A DNA stretch of 64,000 nt from Cellvibrionaceae bacterium AOL6. GTDB lineage: Bacteria > Pseudomonadota > Gammaproteobacteria > Pseudomonadales > Cellvibrionaceae. The stretch spans positions 124,001-188,000 of the forward strand of contig NOXC01000003.1 of NCBI GenBank assembly GCA_003265435.1. Direction: 5' to 3'. Of the stretch, positions 29,386 to 38,947 are shown one piece after another. The translations under genes and the position numbers were made by a program. Numbering within the stretch: position 1 is the first letter of the stretch; each line of letters opens with the position of its first letter. The notes under the pieces are model-generated. The model ran no database searches. It had not been told where the DNA came from and saw only the letters and a list, made by a program, of their open reading frames with translations.

Positions 29386-29751
29386 AGTCTTCGCTCTCTC
29401 TTTCTCTAGACCGGCTATTTTGGGGTGACAAAACGGTATTGCAAGTGCCAGAAGGGCAGAAACGCGTGCACGTGCCCCTTTTTTTGAAGTGAGTGTTCGG
29501 TTTTCGGCTGCCGACGCGCTATACTCGCGAGTGCGCTGGTGAGAATCCAACAACGAGAAAGCCTTGGCCGTCCTGCAGGAGCCCTGGTCGCGCCGCGAGA
29601 AAAATTGTCTCGCTGCGAACATGGCCGGACCAAACCGGGTTATCAGCACGATCTCACTGACTCGCCCAAACAGGCTTTGGCACATCGCCAAGTGTGTATC
29701 GGGCTCGCGGCGCAAGGTAAATTTCAACGCAAGGATACCGAGGAAAACGTT
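29386..29751. other. osmC-crp intergenic region
   Basis: This 366-bp gap between divergent osmC and crp is open in frame with crp back to 29539, but those residues do not resemble the N-terminus of any CRP protein. It contains a candidate crp promoter near 29520. I found no perfect TGTGA-N6-TCACA site, so autoregulation by CRP is not evident. Confidence 0.45.
29496..29525 (+). promoter_or_regulatory. Candidate crp promoter
   Basis: The -10 hexamer TATACT lies at 29520-29525 with TTCGGT at 29496-29501 as a weak -35 and an 18-bp spacer. Start of transcription here would give an untranslated leader of about 220 nt. Confidence 0.35.
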
Positions 29752-30387
29752 TTGCTGACAGGTCCACTCTCTCCACATATCGACAACGTCGACACCTTCC
29801 TCGCCCACTGCCATCGTCGACGCTATCCAGCTAAAAGCACACTCATCTACGCTGGAGACAAAAGTGACTCGCTGTACTACATCATAAAAGGCTCTGTCAC
29901 TGTGCTCATCGAGGATGAAGAGGGCCGAGAAATGATTGTCGCCTATTTGAATGATGGCGATTTTTTCGGCGAAATGGGCCTCTTCAATCAAGAAGATTCA
30001 CGCAGCGCCTGGGTGCGCGCGAAAACCGAATGTGAAATCGCTGAAATTTCATTTACCAAATTTCAGGAACTGACTGCCAGCCACCCCGAATTTCTATTCG
30101 CACTGTCCACGCAGATGGCCAAGCGCCTGCGCGCAACCACCCGTAAGGTCGGCGACCTTGCCTTCCTCGACGTCACCGGCCGTGTAGCGAGAACCTTGCT
30201 GGACCTCTGTAAAGAACCGGATGCAATGACGCACCCCGAAGGCATGCAGATCAAAATCACGCGTCAGGAAATTGGCCGCATTGTTGGCTGCTCCAGAGAA
30301 ATGGTCGGCCGCGTACTGAAGACCTTGGAAGATCAGGGACTGGTCTCCGTGAAAGGAAAAACCATGGTGGTGTTTAACACCCGCTAG
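29752..30387 (+). CDS. crp: Cyclic-AMP receptor protein (CRP/Vfr)
   Basis: This global regulator binds cAMP and then DNA. From the TTG at 29752 it has 211 residues, against 210 for E. coli CRP and 214 for Vfr. GAGGA lies 7 bp upstream of the TTG, and the alignment to Vfr begins at [22 protein letters not shown]. The cAMP pocket region FFGEMGLF and [12 protein letters not shown] is intact. The C-terminal helix-turn-helix is [19 protein letters not shown]. The C-terminal half is nearly identical to Vfr as I remember it. Neighbours osmC and trpC match the Pseudomonas vfr locus. Confidence 0.95.
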   Translation: MLTGPLSPHIDNVDTFLAHCHRRRYPAKSTLIYAGDKSDSLYYIIKGSVTVLIEDEEGREMIVAYLNDGDFFGEMGLFNQEDSRSAWVRAKTECEIAEISFTKFQELTASHPEFLFALSTQMAKRLRATTRKVGDLAFLDVTGRVARTLLDLCKEPDAMTHPEGMQIKITRQEIGRIVGCSREMVGRVLKTLEDQGLVSVKGKTMVVFNTR

Positions 30388-30391
30388 CACC

Positions 30392-30408
30392 GGAGGGCCA
30401 TGCCCTCC
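30392..30408. terminator. Hairpin between convergent crp and trpC
   Basis: A perfect 7-bp stem GGAGGGC/GCCCTCC closes a 3-nt loop. It lies between the convergent stops of crp and trpC. No T-run follows on either strand, so its efficiency as a terminator is doubtful. Confidence 0.45.
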
Positions 30409-30421
30409 TGTAACGACTCGC

Positions 30422-31222
30422 CTACTGAAAAAACTCGGCCAGGCGAGCACCCGGATCGTCCGCCCGCATAAAGCTTTCACCCACAAGAAAGCTGTTCACC
30501 TTGTTTTCTCTCATCAATAACACATCGTCTCTGGTGAGAATGCCACTCTCCGTCACCACGATACGCTCACTCGGAATCTGATCTAGCAAGGCCAGGGTGG
30601 TCTTCAGGCTGACATGAAAGCTGTGCAGATCCCGATTATTGATGCCAATAAGCTTGTTTGGCAGTCCCAGAGCAAGCTCCAGCTCTGCTTCATCATGCAC
30701 CTCCACCAAGACATCCAGGCCGAGCGACAAGGCCAAGGCATTGAGGTCCGACAACTGCTGCACATCAAGCGCCGCCACGATCAGCAAAATACAATCCGCT
30801 CCTAAGGCCCGGGCTTCGTACACCTGATAGGGGTCCACGATGAAATCTTTGCGAATCACCGGGAGCGAGCATGCTGCGCGCGCGGCCTGCAGGTAGGCGT
30901 CCGCCCCCTGAAAAAAATCCACATCGGTCAGCACCGACAGACACGCGGCTCCGCCCGCTTCATAGCGTTCGGCAAGCCAAACCGGATCAAAGTCTTCGCG
31001 AATCACACCCTTGCTTGGCGATGCCTTTTTAATTTCGGCAATGACGGCACTTTGATTGTGGTTCAGCTTCCGCGCAATCGCATCCACAAAACCGCGAGGC
31101 GCGTCTTCTTGCTCGCTGGCGCGCGCCTGTAACGTGGGGATGTCGCAGTCTCGCTGACGCTCGGCAATCTCCTCATACTTTCGCGCAATAATGGTTTTTA
31201 GAATTGTGGGTGTCTCTGACAC
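30422..31222 (-). CDS. trpC: Indole-3-glycerol phosphate synthase
   Basis: TrpC closes the indole ring from CdRP, the fourth tryptophan-specific step. This 266-residue monofunctional enzyme (not fused to TrpF) shows the TIM-barrel motifs [13 protein letters not shown] (substrate-binding Lys), [12 protein letters not shown] (catalytic Lys), [10 protein letters not shown] and VTESGI. It is the last gene of trpGDC, 11 bp after trpD. Confidence 0.97.
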   Translation of the reverse strand: MSETPTILKTIIARKYEEIAERQRDCDIPTLQARASEQEDAPRGFVDAIARKLNHNQSAVIAEIKKASPSKGVIREDFDPVWLAERYEAGGAACLSVLTDVDFFQGADAYLQAARAACSLPVIRKDFIVDPYQVYEARALGADCILLIVAALDVQQLSDLNALALSLGLDVLVEVHDEAELELALGLPNKLIGINNRDLHSFHVSLKTTLALLDQIPSERIVVTESGILTRDDVLLMRENKVNSFLVGESFMRADDPGARLAEFFQ

Positions 31223-31233
31223 GAAAGCCTCTC

Positions 31234-32268
31234 TTATTCTTGTGCTGCGCGCGTGAACTGCGCCAATGCGTGTAGTTTTTCCTGGGCAGCGCCACTGCTG
31301 ATCGCATCATCGGCCATCGCCACCCCCTCTTTCAAACTGCTGGCCACGCCCGCGACGTAAATGGCCGCGCCCGCATTCAGGGCAATGATGGCCGCCGCCT
31401 TCGTGGCCACAGGGCTCTCATCGCCCTCGAAGGCCTGACGAATCAGCGCCAACGACGCCGCCGCATCCTCGACGCTCAGCCCATCCAGGTCATCAAACTG
31501 GTAGCCAAAATCCGCTGGGTTCAGTCGATACTCTTTAATTTCTCCATCGACGAGTTCGGCCACAGTGTTGGACGCGGCAACAGAGAGTTCATCCAAACCG
31601 TCGTCCGCGTGCACCACCATCACGTGCTCACTGCCCAGCTTTTGCAACACTTCCGCCAAGGGCCGGCACAGGCTCGCGTCGAACACCCCCATCACTTGGC
31701 GGGTGACACCGGCTGGGTTTGTCATCGGTCCCAGCAGGTTAAAGACGGTGCGCTGCCCCAACTCTTTGCGGGGGCCAATCGCGTGCTTCATCGCACTGTG
31801 GTGTGCCGGCGCGAACATGAAGCCGACACCCAGTGTCTCGATGGCGCGCTGAACGACGGCCGGTGGCACATTTAAGTTCACGCCTGCGGCTTCCAGCACG
31901 TCCGCACTGCCCGTAGAACTGGAAACGGAGCGATTTCCGTGCTTGGCAACGTTGGCCCCAGCGGCCGCGGCCACAAATGCTGCCGCCGTCGAAACATTAA
32001 ACAGGTGCGCGCCGTCTCCGCCGGTGCCACAAGTATCCACAAGATGATCAAGCCCAAGCGGCACCGCCGTCACCAGTTCGCGCATCACTTGGGCAGCACC
32101 GGTAATTTCATCGACAGTCTCACCTTTCATACGCAGCGCCACGAGGAAGCCGGCAATCTGCGCCGGTGTGGCCCCACCCGTCATGACCTGTCGCATCACT
32201 TCGGCCATTTCAGCCTGCGTCAGAGAGCGGCCCGCGATCAATGCCCCTAGCGCGTCTTGAATGCTCAT
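31234..32268 (-). CDS. trpD: Anthranilate phosphoribosyltransferase
   Basis: TrpD transfers phosphoribose from PRPP to anthranilate. The 344-residue enzyme has the PRPP-binding [17 protein letters not shown] segment and [22 protein letters not shown], plus the metal-binding [10 protein letters not shown]. It overlaps trpG by 4 bp (ATGA type), so it is translationally coupled. Confidence 0.97.
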   Translation of the reverse strand: MSIQDALGALIAGRSLTQAEMAEVMRQVMTGGATPAQIAGFLVALRMKGETVDEITGAAQVMRELVTAVPLGLDHLVDTCGTGGDGAHLFNVSTAAAFVAAAAGANVAKHGNRSVSSSTGSADVLEAAGVNLNVPPAVVQRAIETLGVGFMFAPAHHSAMKHAIGPRKELGQRTVFNLLGPMTNPAGVTRQVMGVFDASLCRPLAEVLQKLGSEHVMVVHADDGLDELSVAASNTVAELVDGEIKEYRLNPADFGYQFDDLDGLSVEDAAASLALIRQAFEGDESPVATKAAAIIALNAGAAIYVAGVASSLKEGVAMADDAISSGAAQEKLHALAQFTRAAQE

Positions 32269-32858
32269 ACGGCCGGCACCTCCAGATTCAGAAAATTCTG
32301 TAAAAGCTGATGACCGTGCTCACTCATAATCGATTCGGGATGAAACTGAACCCCCTCAATCGGCATGGCCTTGTGGCGCACCCCCATGATCTCTTCGACG
32401 GTGCCGTCATCATTTTGTGTCCAAGCCGTGACTTCGAGTGTCTCGGGAACACTGTTGCGATCAATCACCAACGAGTGATATCGCGTGGCCTCAAACCCCT
32501 GCGGCAAGCCCGCAAAGAGCCCCACATCACTGTGGAATACCTTGGACAGCTTGCCATGCATGACTTTAGAGGCGCGCACAATCTTGCCGCCAAAGGCCTG
32601 ACCGATACTCTGGTGCCCCAGACATACGCCCAAAATCGGCACTTTGCCCTTGAACGCGTCAATCACGGGAATCGACACCCCCGCCTCACTGGGCGTACAG
32701 GGCCCGGGAGAAATGACAATGCGCTCTGGCGCCATCGCCTGAATCTCTTCGACACTGACCTCGTCATTGCGCACGACGTGCACGTCTGCCTTGAGCTCAG
32801 CGAGGTATTGCACGACGTTGTAGGTAAAGGAGTCGTAATTGTCGATCATAAGTAACAT
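32265..32858 (-). CDS. trpG: Anthranilate synthase component II (glutamine amidotransferase)
   Basis: TrpG supplies ammonia from glutamine to TrpE. From the ATG at 32858 it has 197 residues and starts [15 protein letters not shown]. The class I amidotransferase nucleophile is the Cys in [11 protein letters not shown], and the catalytic His and Glu are in GVQFHPESI. An in-frame TTG at 32888 coincides with the predicted transcription start, so it is not used. In some species TrpG also serves folate synthesis as PabA. No pabA copy is in this window. Confidence 0.96.
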   Translation of the reverse strand: MLLMIDNYDSFTYNVVQYLAELKADVHVVRNDEVSVEEIQAMAPERIVISPGPCTPSEAGVSIPVIDAFKGKVPILGVCLGHQSIGQAFGGKIVRASKVMHGKLSKVFHSDVGLFAGLPQGFEATRYHSLVIDRNSVPETLEVTAWTQNDDGTVEEIMGVRHKAMPIEGVQFHPESIMSEHGHQLLQNFLNLEVPAV

Positions 32859-32894
32859 AAGGAGTGCCCGGACTTCGCCTGAAACCAAGGCGCC

Positions 32895-32923
32895 ATTATA
32901 GGTGCGCGATTGCAGCGGCGCAA
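32895..32923 (-). promoter_or_regulatory. Sigma-70 promoter of trpGDC
   Basis: On the minus strand TTGCGC (32923-32918) and a perfect TATAAT (32900-32895) are 17 bp apart. Predicted transcription starts near 32888, about 30 nt before the trpG ATG. No leader peptide or attenuator fits in that space. Confidence 0.6.
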
Positions 32924-33042
32924 AGCGGGGAAACTCAATTCAGGCGCAAAAATTGCTTTAATTTTTTCAACCACCCCGACCTATTACGCTGAGAAAGTAG
33001 GCAGATGCTCCTGCGCGCGCGCCTGACCAGTGGCGGGTTTTG

Positions 33043-33072
33043 GCGACAAACGGATAACTTCCTGTGTAGAAT
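33043..33072 (+). promoter_or_regulatory. Candidate promoter of the second DUF1631 gene
   Basis: GCGACA (33043-33048) and TAGAAT (33067-33072) are separated by 18 bp, about 60 bp upstream of the ATG. The match is moderate. Confidence 0.3.
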
Positions 33073-33134
33073 GGGTAACAGGTTCCCCCTCTTACAGGTT
33101 CCGAAATGAGTTGAGGCTTACGAGAAAGAGAGCA

Positions 33135-35399
33135 ATGCCTACCCCAAAAGACGGAAGCAAGCACATGGAATTGGTAGATACACGCCCCACCCTAACGTCG
33201 CAGGAAATGCGACTTCTGGATGCGATTGCCGAACGCACGCACGACAGTGCCTCAACCCTGTCTGAGCAGTTTTTTTCCGCTACTGACGACCTGTTCTATG
33301 AACTCAGCGAGCGAGCATCCACTAACAACGAAGAAAACCTGTATTTTGAAGCGATGCGCGCAATTCGTGTTTCGCGCAAAGAAATCAGTCGCGATTTTCT
33401 GCAAAACCTGGCTGCGGGCTTCAAAAAAGTCGACCGAATTGACCCCAATGGTGAAACGCGTCGAAGCGACAGTGAAGAACTGTCTCTGGTCGGCAGTGAA
33501 GATCTCGAAATCGAGTTGGCACAGAAAAATATGGCCGACCGAACACGTGACACCTACAAAACTGAGCTGCACGATCTTGTCGCCCGCCTCGACGCAATGG
33601 CGAGCAACTGTAAAATAACTCAACACAATAACCCGCTTGACCCGCTCGCATTGTCGCGTAGCTTTGTGCGTGCCACCACCGAGCACCTCAAGCTGGACAT
33701 CAAAACCCGCCTGATTTTCTTCAAGCTGTTTGAAAAGCACTTCTTGAAGCAGCTCGGTCACCTCTACAGCGACGCCAATCAAGTGCTGATTGACGCCGGC
33801 ATTCTGCCCAAGGTCCCTCGGACGCACAACAGCGAGGACAGCGAAAACGCGCCCGCATCCGCTATTGAAGCCCAGGAAAAAATCGCCGAAGCGCAGCCTT
33901 TTGAGCGTTTTGATGACGAACCCGCAGGGCGCCCGTTCCAACTGGAATCCAGCGCACTGTCCTCATTAATGGCCTCGATTCGCGCGGCCAAGCGCGCCAA
34001 TATTCCCGGTGCGCAACAACTCGGTAACTATCACTTTTTCAGCGCCAACCCCGGTGCCGTCATGCCCGTTCCCGAACTGGCCAATCGACTGACCGACAAC
34101 CAATTCAGCATTGACGAGAAGCTCAGCAGCGGCGCACCACAGAACCTCGTTCCGCAAATCGTCAGTGACATCCTCGCACTGAATAATCCAAACGAGCCCC
34201 AGGCTCTGGAACAGCCGGACGAGGACATCATCAACCTGGTCGCCCTGTTTTTCGACAAGGTACTCGAAGACGAGAACCTGCCACTCGCCGTGCAATCGCT
34301 GGTGTGTCGCCTGCAAATCCCTGTACTCAAGGTCGCGCTGCACGACAAGACCTTTCTCACCGACGAAAAACACCCTGCGCGCATCATGATCAATACGCTC
34401 ACCGAAGCCGGTCTGAGCTTCGATGAGAGCAAACCGATTGAGCGCGACCCACTCTACAAAGTGCTGACGGAAGGTGTACACGCCATCAACCAGCAGTTCA
34501 AACTCGACAATCACGTATTCAGCGATGTGACCGACAAAGTCAGAGAGGCCATGAGCGCTGAAGCCGCGAAGTCCGAACTCGTTGAATCGCGCACACGCCA
34601 GGCGGAAACGGGTAAGGCCAAGCTCAAAGCAGCACGCAGCTTCGCGCAGAACACGCTCTACGAAAAGCTCAAGGACGCGGCCCTACCGACGGCCATTACC
34701 GACTTCCTGACCAACACCTGGCTGCAAGTGCTGGTGATTACCTACGTACGTGGCGGGAAGGACAGCGGGGAATGGGTCGAGAACGAACAGGTGATCACCG
34801 ACCTGATCTGGGCCTCACAACGCCACAACGATGAAAAATCCGTAGCGCGCCAGCAACGCCTGATGCCCGAGCTGTTAAACCGAATCGAATTCGGTTTGGA
34901 GCTGGTGATCGACAACGAAGATGTGCGTAAAACCAAGACTCAGGAGATCGATCAGTCTCTGCAGTCCGTGCTCGCAGATACGCCCAGCGATCAGCTCTAT
35001 CGCGAACTCAGTACCGAACAACGCGCCCGCTTGGGCAAAACCGACCCAGAGAAGAAGAGCTGGGACGAGATGACCGCGCTCGAGCGGCAACAAGCCCGCT
35101 ATGAAGAGCTGTCCAGCCAGTTCTATCTGGAAGCCAAGCACATGTCGACGGGCACGTGGCTTGAGTATATGGACGATAAACGTGGCAAGGCCATTCGCTG
35201 CAAGCTGAGCGCAAAAATTGATTCCGAAAACTATGTCTTTGTGAACCGTTTTGGTTTCAAGGCACTGACAAAAACGCGGCGGCAATTCGCCTACGACATG
35301 CAATTTAAACGCGCTCGCCCACTGGACACGACGCCGATATTCGAGCGCCTGATGGACAAAGTGGTCGGCCAGATCAAGTCCATGTCGCGAGACTTATAA
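33135..35399 (+). CDS. DUF1631 family protein (copy 2)
   Basis: From the ATG at 33135 (preceded by GAGAAAGAGAGC) this is a 754-residue paralogue of the protein at 5737-8001, the same length. Both share a helical core, segments such as HPARIMINTLTEAG against HPARVLLNNLADAG, and WLQVLVITYVRGGKDSGEW against WSDYLTFILLRHGEKSDGW. Both end with a beta-rich GTWxE module. The frame opens upstream at 33030, but that part is unlike the family. It lies just upstream of prsK on the same strand, so it may be transcribed with the PrsK/PrsR pair. The function is unknown. Confidence 0.85.
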   Translation: MPTPKDGSKHMELVDTRPTLTSQEMRLLDAIAERTHDSASTLSEQFFSATDDLFYELSERASTNNEENLYFEAMRAIRVSRKEISRDFLQNLAAGFKKVDRIDPNGETRRSDSEELSLVGSEDLEIELAQKNMADRTRDTYKTELHDLVARLDAMASNCKITQHNNPLDPLALSRSFVRATTEHLKLDIKTRLIFFKLFEKHFLKQLGHLYSDANQVLIDAGILPKVPRTHNSEDSENAPASAIEAQEKIAEAQPFERFDDEPAGRPFQLESSALSSLMASIRAAKRANIPGAQQLGNYHFFSANPGAVMPVPELANRLTDNQFSIDEKLSSGAPQNLVPQIVSDILALNNPNEPQALEQPDEDIINLVALFFDKVLEDENLPLAVQSLVCRLQIPVLKVALHDKTFLTDEKHPARIMINTLTEAGLSFDESKPIERDPLYKVLTEGVHAINQQFKLDNHVFSDVTDKVREAMSAEAAKSELVESRTRQAETGKAKLKAARSFAQNTLYEKLKDAALPTAITDFLTNTWLQVLVITYVRGGKDSGEWVENEQVITDLIWASQRHNDEKSVARQQRLMPELLNRIEFGLELVIDNEDVRKTKTQEIDQSLQSVLADTPSDQLYRELSTEQRARLGKTDPEKKSWDEMTALERQQARYEELSSQFYLEAKHMSTGTWLEYMDDKRGKAIRCKLSAKIDSENYVFVNRFGFKALTKTRRQFAYDMQFKRARPLDTTPIFERLMDKVVGQIKSMSRDL

Positions 35400-35416
35400 C
35401 GATACCGATTCACTGA

Positions 35417-37492
35417 ATGATTCCTGATCTTTCCGTCACGCAGCTGGCGTTCTATTGCGCCGGGCTGATGAGCACACTGTTTGCCATCACCCTGAGCATT
35501 CGCTACCGGCAAATTCACTTAGGCAATGTGTTTTGCCTCGCCGCCTTTGTCAACGCCGCCTGGCTGATCAGCATCGGACAGCTCAACCCGACCACCCCCA
35601 CCTTTATCGAGGAAAGTCGGGCGCACAGCGTCGGCGCGAGACTCTTGCTGCTGATGGAGATGGCCCACTACGGTGCCTGGGCCATCGCACTGACCGTCAC
35701 GGCACAGAGTCATTGCCGCAACTGCATCCCCGCACTAATCCGGTTTTCGGCCTACGCACTCGGCATTATTTTCCCGCTGACCGCCGCCGCGAACCTGCGT
35801 TACGATTTTATCAGTGGTCACCTGCTGGCCGGCATGGCCTGGTCCGGGATTCTCTTCTCCATTCTGTGCCTGCTGATTCTTGAACAGCTGTATCGAAACC
35901 TGCCTCATGATCGGGTCGTGCGCCTGATCTGCCTCGCGCTGGCACTTATTTTCCTCTTCGACGCGTTCCTCTACTCGCAGAACCTCGTCGTACAGACCTT
36001 GAACCAAACTCTTTGGCAGGTACGCGCCTCGATATCTCTGGTGACCTTTATCTGCATGTCGATCGGGGTGATTACCCTGCAGAGCAATGAGTACAAGCGG
36101 GCCAGCATTTCGTTTTCTCAACCCGCCATTTTCTATACCACCTCGCTGACCATTTCCGGTTTCGTACTGCTGGCGCTCGCCACTGGAGGCTATTACGTTA
36201 AATTCAGCGACGCGAGCTGGGCCACGGTCATTTACGCAGCGCTGGCAGCACTGGGCATCATCCTGATCGTTCTGACGTTTTCTTCCGATCGTCTGCGGCG
36301 CAAACTGAATGTCTTTATCAATAAGCATCTCTTTAACTACAAATACGACTACCGCAACGAGTGGCTCAAACTGATCCGCTTACTCTCTCAACCCACCGAC
36401 CACAACGAATCGGCCGAACGCGCGATCACTGCGGCGGCGGAACTGTTTCGCTGCGGCGGCGGCGCGCTGTGGCAAAAACGCGGCAGCGTGTACACGCCTA
36501 CCGGGCAACTTGGCAGCTTCGACGCCAAACTGACGGTTGATGAGCCCGCCAGCACACAGTTTGCACGCACGCTGGAAACGGGATGGATTTTCGCACCCGG
36601 CTCGGCCGATGTGGAAATGGCACGCAACAATGAGATCCTGCCCGACTGGGTACGACGTATTCCGGACATTTGGCTGGTCTTCCCGCTGCTGGTGGAAGAT
36701 GACATGAACGGTTTCATGGTGCTGACCTCGCAGCACGAGGGCGAGCCGCCGAACTGGGAAGACCTCGACCTCGTCAAAACCGTTGGCCGCCAGATTGCCA
36801 ACTACATCGCGCGTCACGAGCAGTCGGAACTGCTGGCTCAGGCACGCCAGTTCGAGACCTTCAACAAGCTCTCAGCCTTTGTGATGCACGACATCAAAAA
36901 CCTGATTGCCCAGCAATCTCTCGTCGTAAAAAACGCGGAAAAACACAAAGACAATCCGGCCTTCGTGGACGACGCCATCAGCACCATCAACAACTCCGTT
37001 GATCGCATGAACAATCTGCTGCGCAAGCTGCGACAGAACGAGCCTGAAGAAACCAAAGTATTGAAGGTAAAAGACCTGCTCATCGACGCGGTCAAGCGCT
37101 GCCAGAAAACACTGCCTGCACCGACACTGTCACACATCGAAGATGACCTGCATGTAAAAGCGGATTTCGACAGCCTTGTGATGGTGTTCACGCACTTGAT
37201 TCACAATGCTCAGGATGCGACGCCTGCATCAGGCTTTATCGATGTGTATGTTGAACGTGAAGACGGTTTTGTGACAATACACATCGAAGACAACGGTGAA
37301 GGCATGACGGAAGAATTCATTCGTCATAAGCTGTTCCAGCCTTTCGAGTCCACCAAAGCAGGTAAGGGCATGGGGGTTGGCGTGTATCAGGCGCGCGAAT
37401 ATATTGAAAACCTCGGAGGAGAGATCAGTGTGGTAAGCTCTCTCGGCCAAGGCACCACCTTCACACTTAAAATACCAACCGCGATAGCATAA
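35417..37492 (+). CDS. prsK: PrsK-type membrane histidine kinase (XrtA/PEP-CTERM system)
   Basis: The 691-residue protein has an N-terminal block of about eight or nine membrane segments (8-300), a GAF-like domain (about 315-465) and a histidine kinase core. The phospho-acceptor is His491 in FVMHDIKN. The ATP domain shows HNAQDAT (N box), EDNGEG (G1) and GMGVGVYQAREYI (G2). This layout is that of PrsK, the kinase paired with PrsR in exosortase/PEP-CTERM genomes. PrsR starts 18 bp downstream. No exosortase, PEP-CTERM protein or polysaccharide cluster is present in the window. Confidence 0.88.
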   Translation: MIPDLSVTQLAFYCAGLMSTLFAITLSIRYRQIHLGNVFCLAAFVNAAWLISIGQLNPTTPTFIEESRAHSVGARLLLLMEMAHYGAWAIALTVTAQSHCRNCIPALIRFSAYALGIIFPLTAAANLRYDFISGHLLAGMAWSGILFSILCLLILEQLYRNLPHDRVVRLICLALALIFLFDAFLYSQNLVVQTLNQTLWQVRASISLVTFICMSIGVITLQSNEYKRASISFSQPAIFYTTSLTISGFVLLALATGGYYVKFSDASWATVIYAALAALGIILIVLTFSSDRLRRKLNVFINKHLFNYKYDYRNEWLKLIRLLSQPTDHNESAERAITAAAELFRCGGGALWQKRGSVYTPTGQLGSFDAKLTVDEPASTQFARTLETGWIFAPGSADVEMARNNEILPDWVRRIPDIWLVFPLLVEDDMNGFMVLTSQHEGEPPNWEDLDLVKTVGRQIANYIARHEQSELLAQARQFETFNKLSAFVMHDIKNLIAQQSLVVKNAEKHKDNPAFVDDAISTINNSVDRMNNLLRKLRQNEPEETKVLKVKDLLIDAVKRCQKTLPAPTLSHIEDDLHVKADFDSLVMVFTHLIHNAQDATPASGFIDVYVEREDGFVTIHIEDNGEGMTEEFIRHKLFQPFESTKAGKGMGVGVYQAREYIENLGGEISVVSSLGQGTTFTLKIPTAIA

Positions 37493-37510
37493 CCAAGCCT
37501 AAAGTTGAGC

Positions 37511-38872
37511 ATGCCTAAATCCGAAGAAATGAATAAACTCCTCATCGTCGAGGATGATCAGGGACTTCAAAGCCAACTGCGCTGGCACTTCGATCAATAC
37601 GAAGTCATCATCGCCGCCAACCGAGAAGAAGCCATCAACGCGATTCGCCTCCACGAGCCGCCCATCGTCCTGCAGGACCTTGGCTTGCCACCGGATGACG
37701 AAGGTGTAGAGGAAGGTTTCAAATGCATTCAAGAGATTTCTGCGCTGGCGCCGATGACCAAGATCATCGTCATGACCGGCAACGCCGATTATGAAAATGC
37801 CGTGCGAGCGGTCGCAATGGGCGCCTACGACTTTTATCAGAAGCCCGTCAATCCCGATACGCTCGACTTGATTCTTCAGCGCGCGTTTCACATTTACAAG
37901 CTTGAGCGCCAAAACCGCATTTACCAGGAACAGATGCAATCCCCTCTCGACGGGGTGATTGCCAGCGATGCGAAGATGGTCAAGATCTGTCGGATGATCG
38001 AGAAACTTGCCCCAAGCACGGTCACCTGTACGTTGACGGGCGAAAGCGGTACCGGTAAAGAAGTGCTCGCGAAAGCCCTGCACAATATCAGCCCGCGTAA
38101 AAACAACCGCATGGTCGCGATCAACTGTGCCGCCGTTCCCGAGAACCTGATGGAGAGTGAGCTATTCGGCTACGAAAAGGGCGCTTTCACCGGCGCGAAC
38201 AAACGCACACTCGGCAAGGTCGAAACCGCCAATCACGGCACGCTCTTCCTCGATGAAATTGGGGACATGCCCCTGCCCTTGCAAGCCAAATTATTGCGCT
38301 TTTTACAGGAGCGTCACATCGAGCGTCTCGGTGGTCGCGAAGAAATTCCCGTAGATGTTCGCGTGGTCTGTGCGACCAATAAGAACCTGCAAGAAATGGT
38401 AAAAGAAGGCACCTTTAGGGAAGATCTCTACTACCGAATCTGTGAAATGGAAATTCACATTCCGCCATTGCGTGAACGCCATGGGGACAAGCTCCTGCTT
38501 GCGCGACATTTTCTGAAAAAGTCTGCAAAACAGAACAATCCCAGCGTAACCGGATTCAGCCCCGAAGCCACTGAAATGATCGAAAGCTACGAGTGGCCTG
38601 GCAATATTCGCGAAATGGAAAATCGCATCAAGCGTGGCGTCGTGATGTGCGAGGACAAACTGGTGTCCTCCGAAGACCTAGGCCTGATGACCGACAACGA
38701 ATTGAGCCTTAACCTGCGAGAGGTACGTTACAAGGCCGAGCGTGCCGCGATACTCAGAGCTTTGACGATGACGGACTACAACATCTCCTCAACGGCTAAG
38801 CTGCTGGGTGTGACGCGCCCTACGCTGTATGATCTGATCAAAAAGTACAACATTTCTATTTCGGACAACTGA
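37511..38872 (+). CDS. prsR: PrsR-type sigma-54-dependent response regulator
   Basis: The 453-residue NtrC-class regulator has a receiver domain (about 8-120) with the phosphorylatable Asp in the PrsR-specific DLGLPP motif (Asp56 from this start). A sigma-54 AAA+ domain follows, with Walker A GESGTGKE, GAFTGA for sigma-54 contact and LFLDEIGDM. The C-terminal helix-turn-helix contains SSTAKLLGVTRPTLYDLIKKY. A TTG at 37505 and an ATG at 37529 are alternative starts. PrsR drives sigma-54 promoters of PEP-CTERM and exopolysaccharide genes in other species. A strong terminator follows. Confidence 0.9.
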   Translation: MPKSEEMNKLLIVEDDQGLQSQLRWHFDQYEVIIAANREEAINAIRLHEPPIVLQDLGLPPDDEGVEEGFKCIQEISALAPMTKIIVMTGNADYENAVRAVAMGAYDFYQKPVNPDTLDLILQRAFHIYKLERQNRIYQEQMQSPLDGVIASDAKMVKICRMIEKLAPSTVTCTLTGESGTGKEVLAKALHNISPRKNNRMVAINCAAVPENLMESELFGYEKGAFTGANKRTLGKVETANHGTLFLDEIGDMPLPLQAKLLRFLQERHIERLGGREEIPVDVRVVCATNKNLQEMVKEGTFREDLYYRICEMEIHIPPLRERHGDKLLLARHFLKKSAKQNNPSVTGFSPEATEMIESYEWPGNIREMENRIKRGVVMCEDKLVSSEDLGLMTDNELSLNLREVRYKAERAAILRALTMTDYNISSTAKLLGVTRPTLYDLIKKYNISISDN

Positions 38873-38889
38873 TTTCGAGCCCCAGCGCT

Positions 38890-38926
38890 AAATAAAAAAA
38901 GGCGCCCTTCGGCGCCTTTTTTATTT
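38890..38926. terminator. Bidirectional intrinsic terminator
   Basis: A GGCGCC/GGCGCC stem with a CTTC loop (38901-38916) is flanked by an A-run on the left and a T-run on the right that are also complementary (AAATAAAAAAA / TTTTTTATTT). It can end both the prsR transcript and the convergent P-loop gene. Confidence 0.88.
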
Positions 38927-38947
38927 GAAGCTCAAACAAGATCGTGA

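Noticed and set aside
29386-29991. Long upstream extension of osmC antisense to crp
   Set aside because: OsmC similarity begins at Met 29385; the rest overlaps crp on the other strand.
33165-33200. tRNA-Leu-like string (GGAATTGGTAGATACACGC) at the start of the second DUF1631 gene
   Set aside because: It resembles a tRNA-Leu D-arm, but no acceptor stem, anticodon arm or T-arm is found downstream and it lies inside a well-supported coding frame.
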